Shown: in pieces, positions 8,991 to 18,883 of the stretch | How positions within the stretch are numbered: the first letter of the stretch is position 1 | Layout of the letters: each line of letters starts with the position of its first letter | The notes under the pieces: generated by a model | What the model was told of the DNA's origin: nothing | The model's database searches: none | What the model saw: only the letters and a program-made list of their open reading frames with translations | Program-made: the position numbers and the translations under genes | NCBI RefSeq assembly: GCF_012524075.1 | Contig: NZ_JAAZUI010000001.1 | Span: 290,990 to 354,989 of the forward strand | Length of the DNA: 64,000 nt | Origin: Lutibacter sp. B1 | GTDB taxonomy: Bacteria > Bacteroidota > Bacteroidia > Flavobacteriales > Flavobacteriaceae | Direction of reading: 5' to 3'

Positions 8991-9377
8991 CTACGAATTA
9001 TTTGACTCTGAAATTTTGATTTTCATTACGGTGGCTATCGATAGTGCTCTTAACTTTATTGCATGCGAATTTTCACCTTCAAACATGTCATCAACTGTAG
9101 CATTAAAGTCTGATAACCAACAATTAAAGTGATTGGAATTAATGGATGTTTTTTGATGTAATTTTTGGTGAATTTCCATGGCATTTTTACGATACCCACC
9201 CGAATAAAATAGAATGTTATCCCAAAAATCTACAAGTATTTGTAAGTGCTCTTCTAATAGTTTTGGATTGGTAAAATCTTCAAAAAAATGATACATTTTT
9301 TCATCACTCATCAATTTTACATAAAAGCATTTTACCAATAAATAAAGATCTTCTCTATTTTCAATATCTTTCTTCAT
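8991..9377 (-). CDS. Group III truncated haemoglobin
   Basis: A haem protein of 128 residues if started at the ATG at 9377 (MKKDIENREDL); an upstream ATG at 9410 would overlap cdd by 26 bp, so the downstream start is preferred and leaves 7 bp. Family features: a YVKLMSDEKMYHFF helix, EEHLQILVDFWDNILF, GGYRKNAMEIHQKL and the proximal-His segment HFNCWLSDFNATVDDMFEG. Group III (P-type) truncated globins bind O2 or NO; a microaerobic redox or detoxification role has been proposed. Cytoplasmic. It follows cdd on the same strand and is probably co-transcribed. Confidence 0.88.
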   Translation of the reverse strand: MKKDIENREDLYLLVKCFYVKLMSDEKMYHFFEDFTNPKLLEEHLQILVDFWDNILFYSGGYRKNAMEIHQKLHQKTSINSNHFNCWLSDFNATVDDMFEGENSHAIKLRALSIATVMKIKISESNNS

Positions 9378-9384
9378 AAAATCA

Positions 9385-9867
9385 TTATAAAAACGACTTG
9401 TCGAAAGCAATTGGAAGTAAATCTAATACCGAATCTGTTTTTATTATTTTGCCTTCTTGACCCATAAAATAAACTTCAATCGTATCTTTTTGTTTTATTT
9501 CATATTCTGATAGTGTTTGCCTGCAAGCTCCACAAGGAGCAACGGGTTCTTTTACTATTTGGGAAGAAGAACTTGCTGAAATTGCTAATTTTAAAATTTT
9601 AATGTCTGGAAAATCGGAAGATGCTTTCCATATTGCAACACGTTCAGCACAAATTCCTGAAGGATAAGCTGCATTTTCCTGATTATTACCAATAATAATT
9701 TTGCCGTTTTCTAAAAGAAGTGCTGCACCTACAGTAAATTTTGAATATGGTGCGTATGCTTTTTGTTTAGCTTCAATAGCTTTATTCATTAAACTTTTGG
9801 CTAAATCCGGTAGTTCATTAATTGAATCGAATACGGTAATTTGAGTTTTAATTTCAACTTTTTTCAT
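9385..9867 (-). CDS. cdd: cytidine deaminase
   Basis: A 160-residue enzyme converting cytidine/deoxycytidine to uridine/deoxyuridine in pyrimidine salvage. The zinc site is clear: CAERVAIWKA supplies a Cys and the catalytic Glu, and PCGACRQTL supplies two more Cys ligands; YAPYSKFTVGAAL is the substrate-binding N-terminal motif. Length is slightly above the usual 130-140 owing to an N-terminal extension. It lies 20 bp downstream of porV on the same strand. The porV-cdd adjacency is common in Flavobacteriia. Confidence 0.93.
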   Translation of the reverse strand: MKKVEIKTQITVFDSINELPDLAKSLMNKAIEAKQKAYAPYSKFTVGAALLLENGKIIIGNNQENAAYPSGICAERVAIWKASSDFPDIKILKLAISASSSSQIVKEPVAPCGACRQTLSEYEIKQKDTIEVYFMGQEGKIIKTDSVLDLLPIAFDKSFL

Positions 9868-9887
9868 TAAAAATTGCTGTTACATTA

Positions 9888-11030
9888 TTAATATGCCTCG
9901 TATAAATCTCCAAAATCAAACGATAGTGAAAAACGAAGTGTATTTTCCAGAGGATTATTAATATCAGAAGAATTAAATAAATATGAAATATCCATTCGTG
10001 TACTTTTAAATTTAAATCCGGAGCCAATTGTAAAATATTTTCGAGCTCCTTTCATATCACTTTCATTAAAATAACCAGCTCTTAGTGCAAATGAATTATC
10101 GTACATATACTCAGCACCTAATGCCCAAGTATATTCTTTTAGTTCTTCACTGCCTCCATCAGGAGCGTCACCAAACGATTTAAATATTCCACTAAAAAAA
10201 CTAACATCTTCTTGTATATATGGAGGTTCTCCATCATCATTAATTGATACACTTGGCGTAGGAACAAGCAATTTATTTATTTCTAAATTTAAGCTCACTT
10301 TATTATCACCGTCTAGTATAAAATCAAAACCACCACCAATTTTTAAATTAGTTGGAATAAAATTATCTTGACCATCATCAGAATAAGATACTTTAGGTCC
10401 TATATTAGAAATGTTAAAACCACCTCTCCAAACTCCATTAAAATTTCCATAATTACTTTCTTCTGATTGGAAATAACCGGAAATATCAACCGCAAATGTA
10501 TTAACAGGACTAATTGTTGAATTGGCAGACTCAATACCTAAATCGGAACGAATATAACGCAAGGTTACACCCATAGCATAGGTTTCATTTAATTTTAATG
10601 AGTAAGAACCATCAAGAGAAAATTCATTTAATTTCTCTGTACCTTCCGGTGCGCCGTTTATATCAGTTAAATCAATTTGTCCTAAATTAAAATACTTTAA
10701 ACTTGCTGCCCAAGCACTTCTTTCATCAATTCGGTTTGCAAAAGAAAAACCACCTAAAAAAACATCGTTTGTAAGTTCTCTTAACCATGGTGTATAAATA
10801 ACTCCTACCGAAAATTGTGAGGACATAAATGCAAATTTAGATGCATTCCAATGTTGAGAGTTTGAATCAGGTGAAGTTGCTACTCCGATATCACCCATAC
10901 CTCCTGCTCTTGCATCTGGTGCTATTAATAAAAATGGTGCTGCTGTTGTAATTGGATTTGGTACTTCTTGAGCTTTAATTTCGAAAATAACTCCTAAAGT
11001 AATTATAAATAATACTATAAATTTTCTCAT
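9888..11030 (-). CDS. porV: PorV (LptO), type IX secretion outer-membrane protein
   Basis: A 380-residue outer-membrane beta-barrel with a Sec signal peptide (cleavage after about residue 20, KAQEVP). The N-terminal block PFLLIAPDARAGGMGDIGVATSPDSNS is typical of PorV, and the rest alternates hydrophobic and aromatic strands, ending in LRFSLSFDFG. PorV carries folded T9SS cargo from the translocon to the attachment complex at the cell surface. It is divergent from gldJ across about 446 bp. The porU gene, which in the relatives I know sits beside porV and gldJ, is absent here. A T9SS substrate is encoded in this same window (40327-43626). Confidence 0.9.
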   Translation of the reverse strand: MRKFIVLFIITLGVIFEIKAQEVPNPITTAAPFLLIAPDARAGGMGDIGVATSPDSNSQHWNASKFAFMSSQFSVGVIYTPWLRELTNDVFLGGFSFANRIDERSAWAASLKYFNLGQIDLTDINGAPEGTEKLNEFSLDGSYSLKLNETYAMGVTLRYIRSDLGIESANSTISPVNTFAVDISGYFQSEESNYGNFNGVWRGGFNISNIGPKVSYSDDGQDNFIPTNLKIGGGFDFILDGDNKVSLNLEINKLLVPTPSVSINDDGEPPYIQEDVSFFSGIFKSFGDAPDGGSEELKEYTWALGAEYMYDNSFALRAGYFNESDMKGARKYFTIGSGFKFKSTRMDISYLFNSSDINNPLENTLRFSLSFDFGDLYEAY

Positions 11031-11476
11031 TAATCGATTAAATTTTACTTAACAAATATCTTAAATTATTATAGAAATAAAATTGTTTTTTAGCTTTTTG
11101 TACTAACAACCTTATTTATAAACACTTAATATAATATTCCACCTATCATTATTATTTAAATAAGCTATGCTATGCATATTGAACACTTCTATATAAGAAA
11201 TTTTAACGTTATACATATATAATTATTGTTAAACAACCTAAATTAAATATTATGTTCAAGAATAGCTAAATTGGTTTGTTTAAAATACTAACTTAAACAT
11301 ATATACTCTAATTGTAAATAAAATTTAACAAAAAAATGAATATAATTTATACTTAACTATCTCTTTTATATAATAAATATTGAAAAGATTCGTTAAAAAA
11401 ACATAATTAAAAAAATTTCTTGCGAAAAAATTTATTTAATGTAAATTGCAAAACATTAAACCCTATTAAGATTGAA
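11031..11476. other. 446-bp AT-rich divergent intergenic region between porV and gldJ
   Basis: No open frame of useful length, RNA gene or strong hairpin is seen here. It must hold the divergent promoters of porV and gldJ. On the minus strand GATATTTG at about 11051-11058 is one mismatch from the TANNTTTG box for porV. The expected porU gene (over 3 kb in relatives) is not here even as fragments I can recognise. Confidence 0.6.
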
Positions 11477-13132
11477 ATGAATATGAAAAATATATATAGC
11501 TTTTCTAAGTTATTACTAGCATCATTAATTATCTTATCTTTTGTGAGTTGTCACAATAGAACTAGTAGAAATAATGTATCACTCACCGGGTGGAGTTCCA
11601 AAGATAAAAAAGCAGCTGGTTTTATGGGTGAAGCTAAATACAAAGGTCAAAAAGCTCCTCCTGGAATGGTTTTAATTGAAGGAGGAACTTTTACAATGGG
11701 ACATGTACAAGATGACGTTATGTTTGATTGGAATACAACACCTGTGAAACAACAAGTACGTTCATTTTATTTAGATGAAACTGAAGTAACAAATGCCGAA
11801 TATTTATTTTATTTAGAATGGATTGAAAAAGTTTTTCCTCCAAGTGACGAAAATTACAAAAACATTTACCAATCTGCAGTGCCGGATACACTTGTTTGGA
11901 GAGATGTATTAGGTTTTAATGAACTACTTACAGAAAATTATTTAAGACATCCTTCCTATGCAGATTACCCTGTTGTTGGTGTTAGTTGGATTCAAGCAAA
12001 TCAATATTGTAAATGGAGAACCGATAGAGTCAATGAAAAAATATTGATGGATAAAGATATTTTAAATCCGGTATTTGAGCTTGACTCAATGGATATTAAA
12101 GGCAAGCACTTCAGTACAGATCCTTATTTGGCGAATCCATATTTACTTTTTGAAGGAGATTCTACAATTTGGAAAAACAAAGGCGAATTTAAAGACCGAT
12201 TTCCTAAAACTTCTGATGGCATTCTATCTCCTAAATTTAGATTGCCAACTGAATCTGAATGGGAATACGCAGCAAAAGCTGAAATTGAAAATAGAGAATA
12301 TAATAACACTAGAGGAAGAAAAAAATATTCTTGGAATAGTAAATACACACGCAACAAATCTAAAAAATTTAGAGGAGACCAGTTAGCAAATTTTAAACAA
12401 GGTAAAGGTGATTATAGTGGTATAGCCGGTTGGAGTAACGATGGTGCCGATATAACTATTGCTGTAAAATCATACGATCCAAATGCTTTTGGCTTATACG
12501 ATATGTCTGGAAATGTAGCCGAATGGGTTGCTGACGTTTACAGACCAATAATTGACAACGATGCTAATGATTTTAATTATTTTAGAGGGAATATTTTTAC
12601 TAAAAAAATGATTGACCAAGAAGGAAAAGTTGTTATGGTTGATGATAACTCCATCGAATATGATACTTTAGATAATGGAAATATTGTTCCAAAAGCATTA
12701 CCTGGAACACTTAAATACATCCCTATTACTAAACGTGATGCTTATATGAGAAATAATTATGAGAAGGCTTATAATATAGACTCAAAAGATGGAGATTTAG
12801 CTTCTACAAAAGTTTACTATAAAAATGAAGACGAATTAGAAACAAAACCCCGTATGTATAACTCACCTATTAAACCAAGAGAAATTGGTGAAAGTGGTTT
12901 TATAATGCAAAAGTATGATACCGAGCATCGTACAACTTTAATTAGTGATAAATCTCGTGTTTATAAAGGAGGCTCTTGGAAAGATAGAGAATATTGGCTA
13001 GACCCATCTCAACGTAGATATTTACCTGAGTATATGGCTACAAATTACATAGGTTTCCGTTGTGCAACGGATAGATTAGGACCTATGACATATAAACGAA
13101 GAAAACCTACAACTACAAAACCTAGATATTAA
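11477..13132 (+). CDS. gldJ: GldJ, gliding-motility lipoprotein
   Basis: A lipoprotein of about 551 residues, essential in Flavobacteriia for gliding and stability of the T9SS motor parts. The ATG at 11477 (or 11483) gives a proper lipoprotein signal (LLLASLIILSFVSC), whereas the upstream TTG at 11420 would put 19 polar residues before it. The mature protein has the formylglycine-generating-enzyme/SUMF1-like fold: GMVLIEGGTFTMG, LDETEVTNAEYLFYLEW, YPVVGVSWIQANQYCKWR, FRLPTESEWEYAAK, GLYDMSGNVAEWVADVY and the final GGSWKDREYWLDPSQRRY...GFRCA. It is followed by murF, the typical flavobacterial order, separated by a terminator. Confidence 0.93.
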   Translation: MNMKNIYSFSKLLLASLIILSFVSCHNRTSRNNVSLTGWSSKDKKAAGFMGEAKYKGQKAPPGMVLIEGGTFTMGHVQDDVMFDWNTTPVKQQVRSFYLDETEVTNAEYLFYLEWIEKVFPPSDENYKNIYQSAVPDTLVWRDVLGFNELLTENYLRHPSYADYPVVGVSWIQANQYCKWRTDRVNEKILMDKDILNPVFELDSMDIKGKHFSTDPYLANPYLLFEGDSTIWKNKGEFKDRFPKTSDGILSPKFRLPTESEWEYAAKAEIENREYNNTRGRKKYSWNSKYTRNKSKKFRGDQLANFKQGKGDYSGIAGWSNDGADITIAVKSYDPNAFGLYDMSGNVAEWVADVYRPIIDNDANDFNYFRGNIFTKKMIDQEGKVVMVDDNSIEYDTLDNGNIVPKALPGTLKYIPITKRDAYMRNNYEKAYNIDSKDGDLASTKVYYKNEDELETKPRMYNSPIKPREIGESGFIMQKYDTEHRTTLISDKSRVYKGGSWKDREYWLDPSQRRYLPEYMATNYIGFRCATDRLGPMTYKRRKPTTTKPRY

Positions 13133-13154
13133 AAATATTATTCCATAAATTTAT

Positions 13155-13184
13155 GCCTCACCGATTTATCTGTGAGGTTTTTTT
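13155..13184 (+). terminator. Terminator after gldJ
   Basis: Stem CCTCAC/GTGAGG (13156-13177) with a 10-nt loop followed by a seven-base T-run. It lies only 12 bp before murF, so murF needs partial read-through or a promoter overlapping the hairpin. Confidence 0.8.
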
Positions 13185-13195
13185 ATATTTAAACT

Positions 13196-14455
13196 ATGAC
13201 AATTGAAGAATTATATACTTTATATACTCAAAATTATTTAGTAGATACTGATACTAGAAAAATTAGAAAAAATAGCATGTTTTTTGCTTTAAAAGGCGAA
13301 AATTTTAATGGAAATAAATTTGCTGTAGATGCCCTTAAAAGCGGTGCTAATTATGCAATTATTGACGAAGCTGAATACAAAACAAATCCAAATATAATTT
13401 TGGTAGATAATGTGTTACAAACACTACAAAATTTAGCTAATTTTCATAGAAAACAACTTAACATCCCAATTATTTCATTAACCGGAAGTAATGGTAAAAC
13501 AACCACAAAAGAACTCATAAATATTGTCTTATCACAAAAATACCAGACTACAGCAACTCAAGGGAATTTAAATAATCATATTGGTGTACCGTTAACCTTA
13601 TTATCAATAATGCCAAGTACTGAAATTGGTATTATTGAAATGGGTGCAAATCATCTAAATGAAATTGAATTTTTATGTAAAATTGCAGAACCAACTCACG
13701 GATATATTACAAATTTTGGCAAAGCTCATTTAGAAGGTTTCGGTAGTTTTGAAGGTGTTATAAAAGGAAAATCAGAACTATATAATTTTATTAAAGACAC
13801 TAAAGGAAAAGTTTTTATAAATAGTGATGATGAAATTCAAGTAAAAAAATCTAACGGAATAGATTGCATAAACTTTAGTTCTGAAAACATAGAATTTATA
13901 GAAGCTAATCCATATGTAAAAGTTAAATTCAAAAACACCTTAATTAAAAGTAATCTTATTGGTAAGTACAATTACAAAAATATATCAGTAGCACTAACCA
14001 TTGGTAATTATTTTAACGTTCCTGTAAACGATATAAAAAAAGCTATTGAAAGTTATATTCCAACTAATAACAGATCTCAAATTATCCAAAAAGAATCGTT
14101 TAAAATTATTCTCGATGCCTATAATGCAAATCCAAGCAGCATGCAAGCAGCACTTGAAAATTTCAATCAACTAGAAGATACTCATAAAATGGTTATTTTA
14201 GGAGATATGTTTGAGTTAGGTGAAAATAGTAACTTTGAACACCAAAAAATTGCTGAATTAGCTACTTCTTTTAACTTTAATAAAGTGTATTTAATAGGAA
14301 AAGCATTTTCTACAACCAGTGTAAAAAATGCTTTTGTTTATGAAAGTTTTGAATCTTTTAAAAATTCAATTAAAAACTTCAACCTTGATAATACTACAAT
14401 ACTTATTAAAGGTTCTCGAGGTATGGCTTTAGAAAGAGTTTTAGAGTTGCTCTAG
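13196..14455 (+). CDS. murF: UDP-N-acetylmuramoyl-tripeptide--D-alanyl-D-alanine ligase
   Basis: A 419-residue Mur ligase that adds D-Ala-D-Ala to the UDP-MurNAc-tripeptide in cytoplasmic peptidoglycan precursor synthesis. Domains: N-terminal UDP-binding domain (1-95), central ATPase domain with P-loop TGSNGKTTTKE (about 98-108) and EMGANHLNEIE, and C-terminal Rossmann-like domain with DAYNANPSSM and LGDMFELGE. Downstream of gldJ as in most Flavobacteriia. Its last 15 bp overlap the convergent sugar kinase gene. Confidence 0.93.
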   Translation: MTIEELYTLYTQNYLVDTDTRKIRKNSMFFALKGENFNGNKFAVDALKSGANYAIIDEAEYKTNPNIILVDNVLQTLQNLANFHRKQLNIPIISLTGSNGKTTTKELINIVLSQKYQTTATQGNLNNHIGVPLTLLSIMPSTEIGIIEMGANHLNEIEFLCKIAEPTHGYITNFGKAHLEGFGSFEGVIKGKSELYNFIKDTKGKVFINSDDEIQVKKSNGIDCINFSSENIEFIEANPYVKVKFKNTLIKSNLIGKYNYKNISVALTIGNYFNVPVNDIKKAIESYIPTNNRSQIIQKESFKIILDAYNANPSSMQAALENFNQLEDTHKMVILGDMFELGENSNFEHQKIAELATSFNFNKVYLIGKAFSTTSVKNAFVYESFESFKNSIKNFNLDNTTILIKGSRGMALERVLELL

Positions 14456-15301
14456 CTTTAATTTTTCTCTATGATACTCAATTAAACCATCTATTGGTCG
14501 TCTAACTATATTTCCAAGTTCTACCAAATGATATTTAGCCACATCAGCAATAATATCTTTAGCAAAAAAAGCTATAGAACCTACAAAATGTACAGGAACT
14601 TTTTTAGACTCTTCGTATGGTAATACTCTATTTTTAAAGAATTCTTTAATTCCTTTACGCAATACTTTATTAAAGTATGCATTTTGCTCATTTTTGAATA
14701 TAAATTCAGCAAAATGAGCTAAATACGTGTTCGGATTTTCTTCTTTATAAATATTTCGTTTAATTACATCAGCTTCTAAATTAAATTGTTCACTAAATTT
14801 AATTGCTAAATCTTTTGGCATTTTTCCATAGTAATAATCTCTTATTAATTTTTTACCAAAATAATTACCACTGGCTTCATCCATTAAAATATATCCAAGC
14901 GAAGCAATTCTAACATCAACTTTTTCACCATCAAAATAGCAACTGTTAGAACCGGTTCCTAAAATACAAACCATTCCCGGATTTGTAGTAACTGCATAAG
15001 CTGCTGCGTAAGTATCTTCTTTTACATCAACTTTAGCATTTGTAAAAAATGATTCGAATATAGATTTTAGAAGTAATGTTGGTTTTTCAGTTCCACAACC
15101 TGCACCATAAAAGTAAACTTCTTCTACTTCATTTTTGCACTTGGTTAAATCTTCATTTTCTTCAATTCTGCTTTTTAACAAAGCTTCTGAGAAAACAGCC
15201 GGATTTAAACCACCAGTTCTGGTTTTAAATACCTGTACTCCTGACTTATTCAATAAAATCCAATCGGCTTTTGTAGAGCCTCCATCTGCTATTAGAACCA
15301 T
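14441..15301 (-). CDS. BadF/BadG-type sugar kinase (N-acetylglucosamine kinase-like)
   Basis: A 286-residue ASKHA-fold ATPase. The phosphate-1 loop is ADGGSTKADWILL at residues 5-17, the phosphate-2 loop ILGTGSNSCYFDG, with MDEASGNYFGKKLI following, as in the N-acetylglucosamine/glucosamine kinase group of the BadF/BadG/BcrA/BcrD family. It would phosphorylate an amino sugar in recycling or chitin/peptidoglycan salvage; exact sugar uncertain, and glucose is also possible given the adjacent glycolytic genes and the glucan locus. It follows gapA and pfkA on the same strand (19-bp gap to gapA) and overlaps the 3' end of murF by 15 bp on the opposite strand. Confidence 0.8.
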   Translation of the reverse strand: MVLIADGGSTKADWILLNKSGVQVFKTRTGGLNPAVFSEALLKSRIEENEDLTKCKNEVEEVYFYGAGCGTEKPTLLLKSIFESFFTNAKVDVKEDTYAAAYAVTTNPGMVCILGTGSNSCYFDGEKVDVRIASLGYILMDEASGNYFGKKLIRDYYYGKMPKDLAIKFSEQFNLEADVIKRNIYKEENPNTYLAHFAEFIFKNEQNAYFNKVLRKGIKEFFKNRVLPYEESKKVPVHFVGSIAFFAKDIIADVAKYHLVELGNIVRRPIDGLIEYHREKLKLEQL

Positions 15302-15320
15302 TTTTTACAATTTAGATTTA

Positions 15321-16340
<1,020 letters not shown>

Positions 16341-16354
16341 TTATTAATCTATTT

Positions 16355-17341
16355 TTATACTGAAGTTATTTCAGCAACTTTAAGTAATTCTTTATTTATA
16401 TCGTGGTTCATTTTAATTGCTTTATCTAAACCAACCATTGAAACTTCATTATTCGTTATACCAATCATAACACCCGTTGAACGATCTAATAAAGCTTCTA
16501 CTGCTGCAACACCTAATCTACTGGCTAAAACTCTGTCGTAACAACTTGGAGAACCTCCTCTTTGCATGTGTCCTAAAACAGATACTCTAATATCGTAATG
16601 AGGAAAATGCTCGTTAATATAGTCTGCCAACTCGAAAACGTTCTTACCGATTTTATCACCTTCTGAAACAACAACTATACTAGATGTTTTACCTGTTTCT
16701 TTACTTGTTTTAAGTGATTCAACCAGCCTGTCTAGCCCTAGATTTTTTTCAGGTATCAAAATCTCTTCAGCTCCTGCTCCAATACCGGTGTTTAAAGCTA
16801 TAAATCCGGCATCGCGTCCCATAACTTCAATAAAGAATAATCTGTTATGTGAACTTGCAGTATCTCTAATTTTGTCAATTACTTCAACTACGGTATTTAA
16901 AGCTGTATCGTACCCTATTGTGTTATCAGTTCCATAAATATCATTATCAATAGTTCCTGGAATACCAACTAATGGAAAATTAAATTCTTCAATAAATTTT
17001 AATCCACCGGTAAATGTTCCGTCACCACCAATTAATACAAGAGCTCCTACACCATGTTTTTTTAAGTTCTCATAAGCTTTAGCTCTTCCTTCTTTGGTTT
17101 TAAATTCCATAGAACGTGCTGACTTTAATATAGTACCACCTTTATTGATTATATTACTAACATCTCGTGCAGTAAGTGGTTCTATATCACCTTCTATTAA
17201 ACCTTGATAACCTCTATAAACCCCAACGCATTCAATTCTATAATAAGTACAAGCTCTAACAACAGCACGAATGGCTGCATTCATCCCCGGAGCATCGCCT
17301 CCGGAAGTTAAAACCGCTATTTTTTTTATTGGTTCATTCAT
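16355..17341 (-). CDS. pfkA: ATP-dependent 6-phosphofructokinase
   Basis: A 328-residue PfkA that phosphorylates fructose-6-phosphate, the committed glycolytic step. Key motifs: LTSGGDAPGMNAAIR at the N-terminus, GGDGTFTGG (a G at the residue that favours ATP over PPi), PGTIDNDIYGTDNTIGYDTA with the catalytic Asp, the MGRDAGFIA substrate loop and HMQRGGSPS. First gene of a pfkA-gapA-sugar kinase run. It stands next to the glucan operon end, which delivers hexose phosphates to this point of the pathway. Confidence 0.96.
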   Translation of the reverse strand: MNEPIKKIAVLTSGGDAPGMNAAIRAVVRACTYYRIECVGVYRGYQGLIEGDIEPLTARDVSNIINKGGTILKSARSMEFKTKEGRAKAYENLKKHGVGALVLIGGDGTFTGGLKFIEEFNFPLVGIPGTIDNDIYGTDNTIGYDTALNTVVEVIDKIRDTASSHNRLFFIEVMGRDAGFIALNTGIGAGAEEILIPEKNLGLDRLVESLKTSKETGKTSSIVVVSEGDKIGKNVFELADYINEHFPHYDIRVSVLGHMQRGGSPSCYDRVLASRLGVAAVEALLDRSTGVMIGITNNEVSMVGLDKAIKMNHDINKELLKVAEITSV

Positions 17342-17435
17342 TGTTTAAAATTATACCCCAAAAGTACTTTTAAATGCGTTTTTTTCCTATAAAATCAACT
17401 ATTATTCACTAAAACGATTTCGCTTAAATTCATAT

Positions 17436-17463
17436 AAAAAAGAAGATAAAATTTAACTTCTTC
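17436..17463 (-). terminator. Possible terminator at the end of the glucan hydrolase operon
   Basis: On the minus strand an AAGAAG/CTTCTT stem with an 11-nt loop is followed by a run of T residues, about 43 bp after the last GH13 gene. The stem is short and AT-rich, so this is a weak call. Confidence 0.4.
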
Positions 17464-17505
17464 AACAAAATTAAACATTTTATTATCAATATATTAAAAA
17501 TTAAT

Positions 17506-18873
17506 TTAATCTATCAAAATTTTATATTCCCAAGGTTTGAATGTTAACGGTTTTTGTTTTGAAAATTCAATTGTTTTATCAGTAAAAAAATCAACCGATT
17601 TCCCTTCTTTATCACATGTAAATGTGACCTCTTTATCAGACAAATTAGCCATAAAAGTTATTTTTTTAGCTTCTTTTTCTCTAGAAAATATCAACACTTT
17701 ATCATTATCAGAAGAATTTATTTTTGTATAAGAAGCTGCATCTTTCCCTCCGTTAAGTGCTTTATTATTGTTTTTTAATTCGCCTAACTTTACTAATAAC
17801 GGCCATGCTTTACCTTTATTTTTAATAATAGTATCCTTTTCAAAAAATAAAAGTCGTTTATTCATATCATACTCTTGACCACTATAGATTAATGGCATAC
17901 CGGGAGCACAATACGTTAGTGCCATCATAACTTCTGAAGCATCACCCATACGTTCTTTAACGGTTCCGTTCCATGAATTTTCGTCGTGATTGGTTACAAA
18001 ATTCATTAAAATATCATCATTTTGATATAATGTATCAATTTGAGCCATTCTTTCATTCCAACCTTTTACAGTTTCTTTTCCTTGCGCAATATGATTCATT
18101 TTATGATGCGAATCCCAGTTATAACCCATATCAAAAGCGTTCTTTAATAATTCAGGTTCCCAACCTTCTGCCAACATAAAAATTGGTTTTACTTTTTTTA
18201 ATTCGGCAACCGTAGGCTCCCAAAAGTCTACAGGAACCATCCCTGCAACATCACATCTAAAACCATCAACATCAACTTCTTCCAACCAATATTTCATATC
18301 TTCCAGCATTACAGCACGCATTTCTTGGTTATCATAATTCAAATCAGCCACATCGGTCCAGTCAGTTCCAACAGGATGTGTAATTTCACCGGCTTCATTT
18401 TTTGTATAATACTCCGGATGTTCTTTTATCCAAACATGGTCCCAACCTGTATGATTGGCCACCCAATCTAATATTACAAATATGCCATTTTCATGTGCTG
18501 TTTCTACTAATTCTTTAACATCATTTAGATTACCAAATTCAGGATTTACCTTAGTATAATCGGTTATAGCATAATAGCTACCCAAACTACCTTTACTTTT
18601 GGTTGACGAAATGGGATAAATTGGCATTAACCAGATGATTTTCACTCCTAATTCTTTTAATTGTGGAATGTCTTTTGTAAACTCTTTAAAAGTTCCTTCC
18701 GGTGAATATTGACGAATATTTGCTTCATAAATTACGGCATTTTCTAACGCTTCATCAGTAATAGCTTCTTTTACAATTACTTGGGGTTGATTTGTATTCT
18801 GCATAGGCTTATTTTCATTTTTACATGACACTAAAATTGTCGCTAAAAATAGTATATAAAATAGTTTTTTCAT
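17506..18873 (-). CDS. GH13 alpha-amylase-family lipoprotein
   Basis: A 455-residue glycoside hydrolase acting on alpha-glucan oligosaccharides. Lipoprotein signal with Cys17 (LVSC), so membrane-anchored, probably facing the periplasm. GH13 conserved regions: region I DWVANH (136-141), region II GFRCD with nucleophile D208, region III AEGWE with acid/base E236, region IV TNHDEN with D297. No separate starch-binding domain is evident. Last gene of the leftward hydrolase operon, 10 bp after GH97. Exact specificity (maltogenic amylase, alpha-glucosidase) not readable. Confidence 0.9.
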   Translation of the reverse strand: MKKLFYILFLATILVSCKNENKPMQNTNQPQVIVKEAITDEALENAVIYEANIRQYSPEGTFKEFTKDIPQLKELGVKIIWLMPIYPISSTKSKGSLGSYYAITDYTKVNPEFGNLNDVKELVETAHENGIFVILDWVANHTGWDHVWIKEHPEYYTKNEAGEITHPVGTDWTDVADLNYDNQEMRAVMLEDMKYWLEEVDVDGFRCDVAGMVPVDFWEPTVAELKKVKPIFMLAEGWEPELLKNAFDMGYNWDSHHKMNHIAQGKETVKGWNERMAQIDTLYQNDDILMNFVTNHDENSWNGTVKERMGDASEVMMALTYCAPGMPLIYSGQEYDMNKRLLFFEKDTIIKNKGKAWPLLVKLGELKNNNKALNGGKDAASYTKINSSDNDKVLIFSREKEAKKITFMANLSDKEVTFTCDKEGKSVDFFTDKTIEFSKQKPLTFKPWEYKILID

Positions 18874-18883
18874 TGTTAAAGTT

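Noticed and set aside
9378..9410. Upstream ATG for the truncated haemoglobin
   Set aside because: It would overlap cdd by 26 bp and add residues not typical of the family; the ATG at 9377 is favoured.
11420..11476. TTG start extending gldJ by 19 residues
   Set aside because: The extension would precede the lipoprotein signal with polar residues; the ATG at 11477 or 11483 gives a normal signal.
14441..15301. Sugar kinase as the missing glucokinase of the maltose pathway
   Set aside because: Motifs fit the BadF/N-acetylglucosamine kinase group better; kept only as a possibility.
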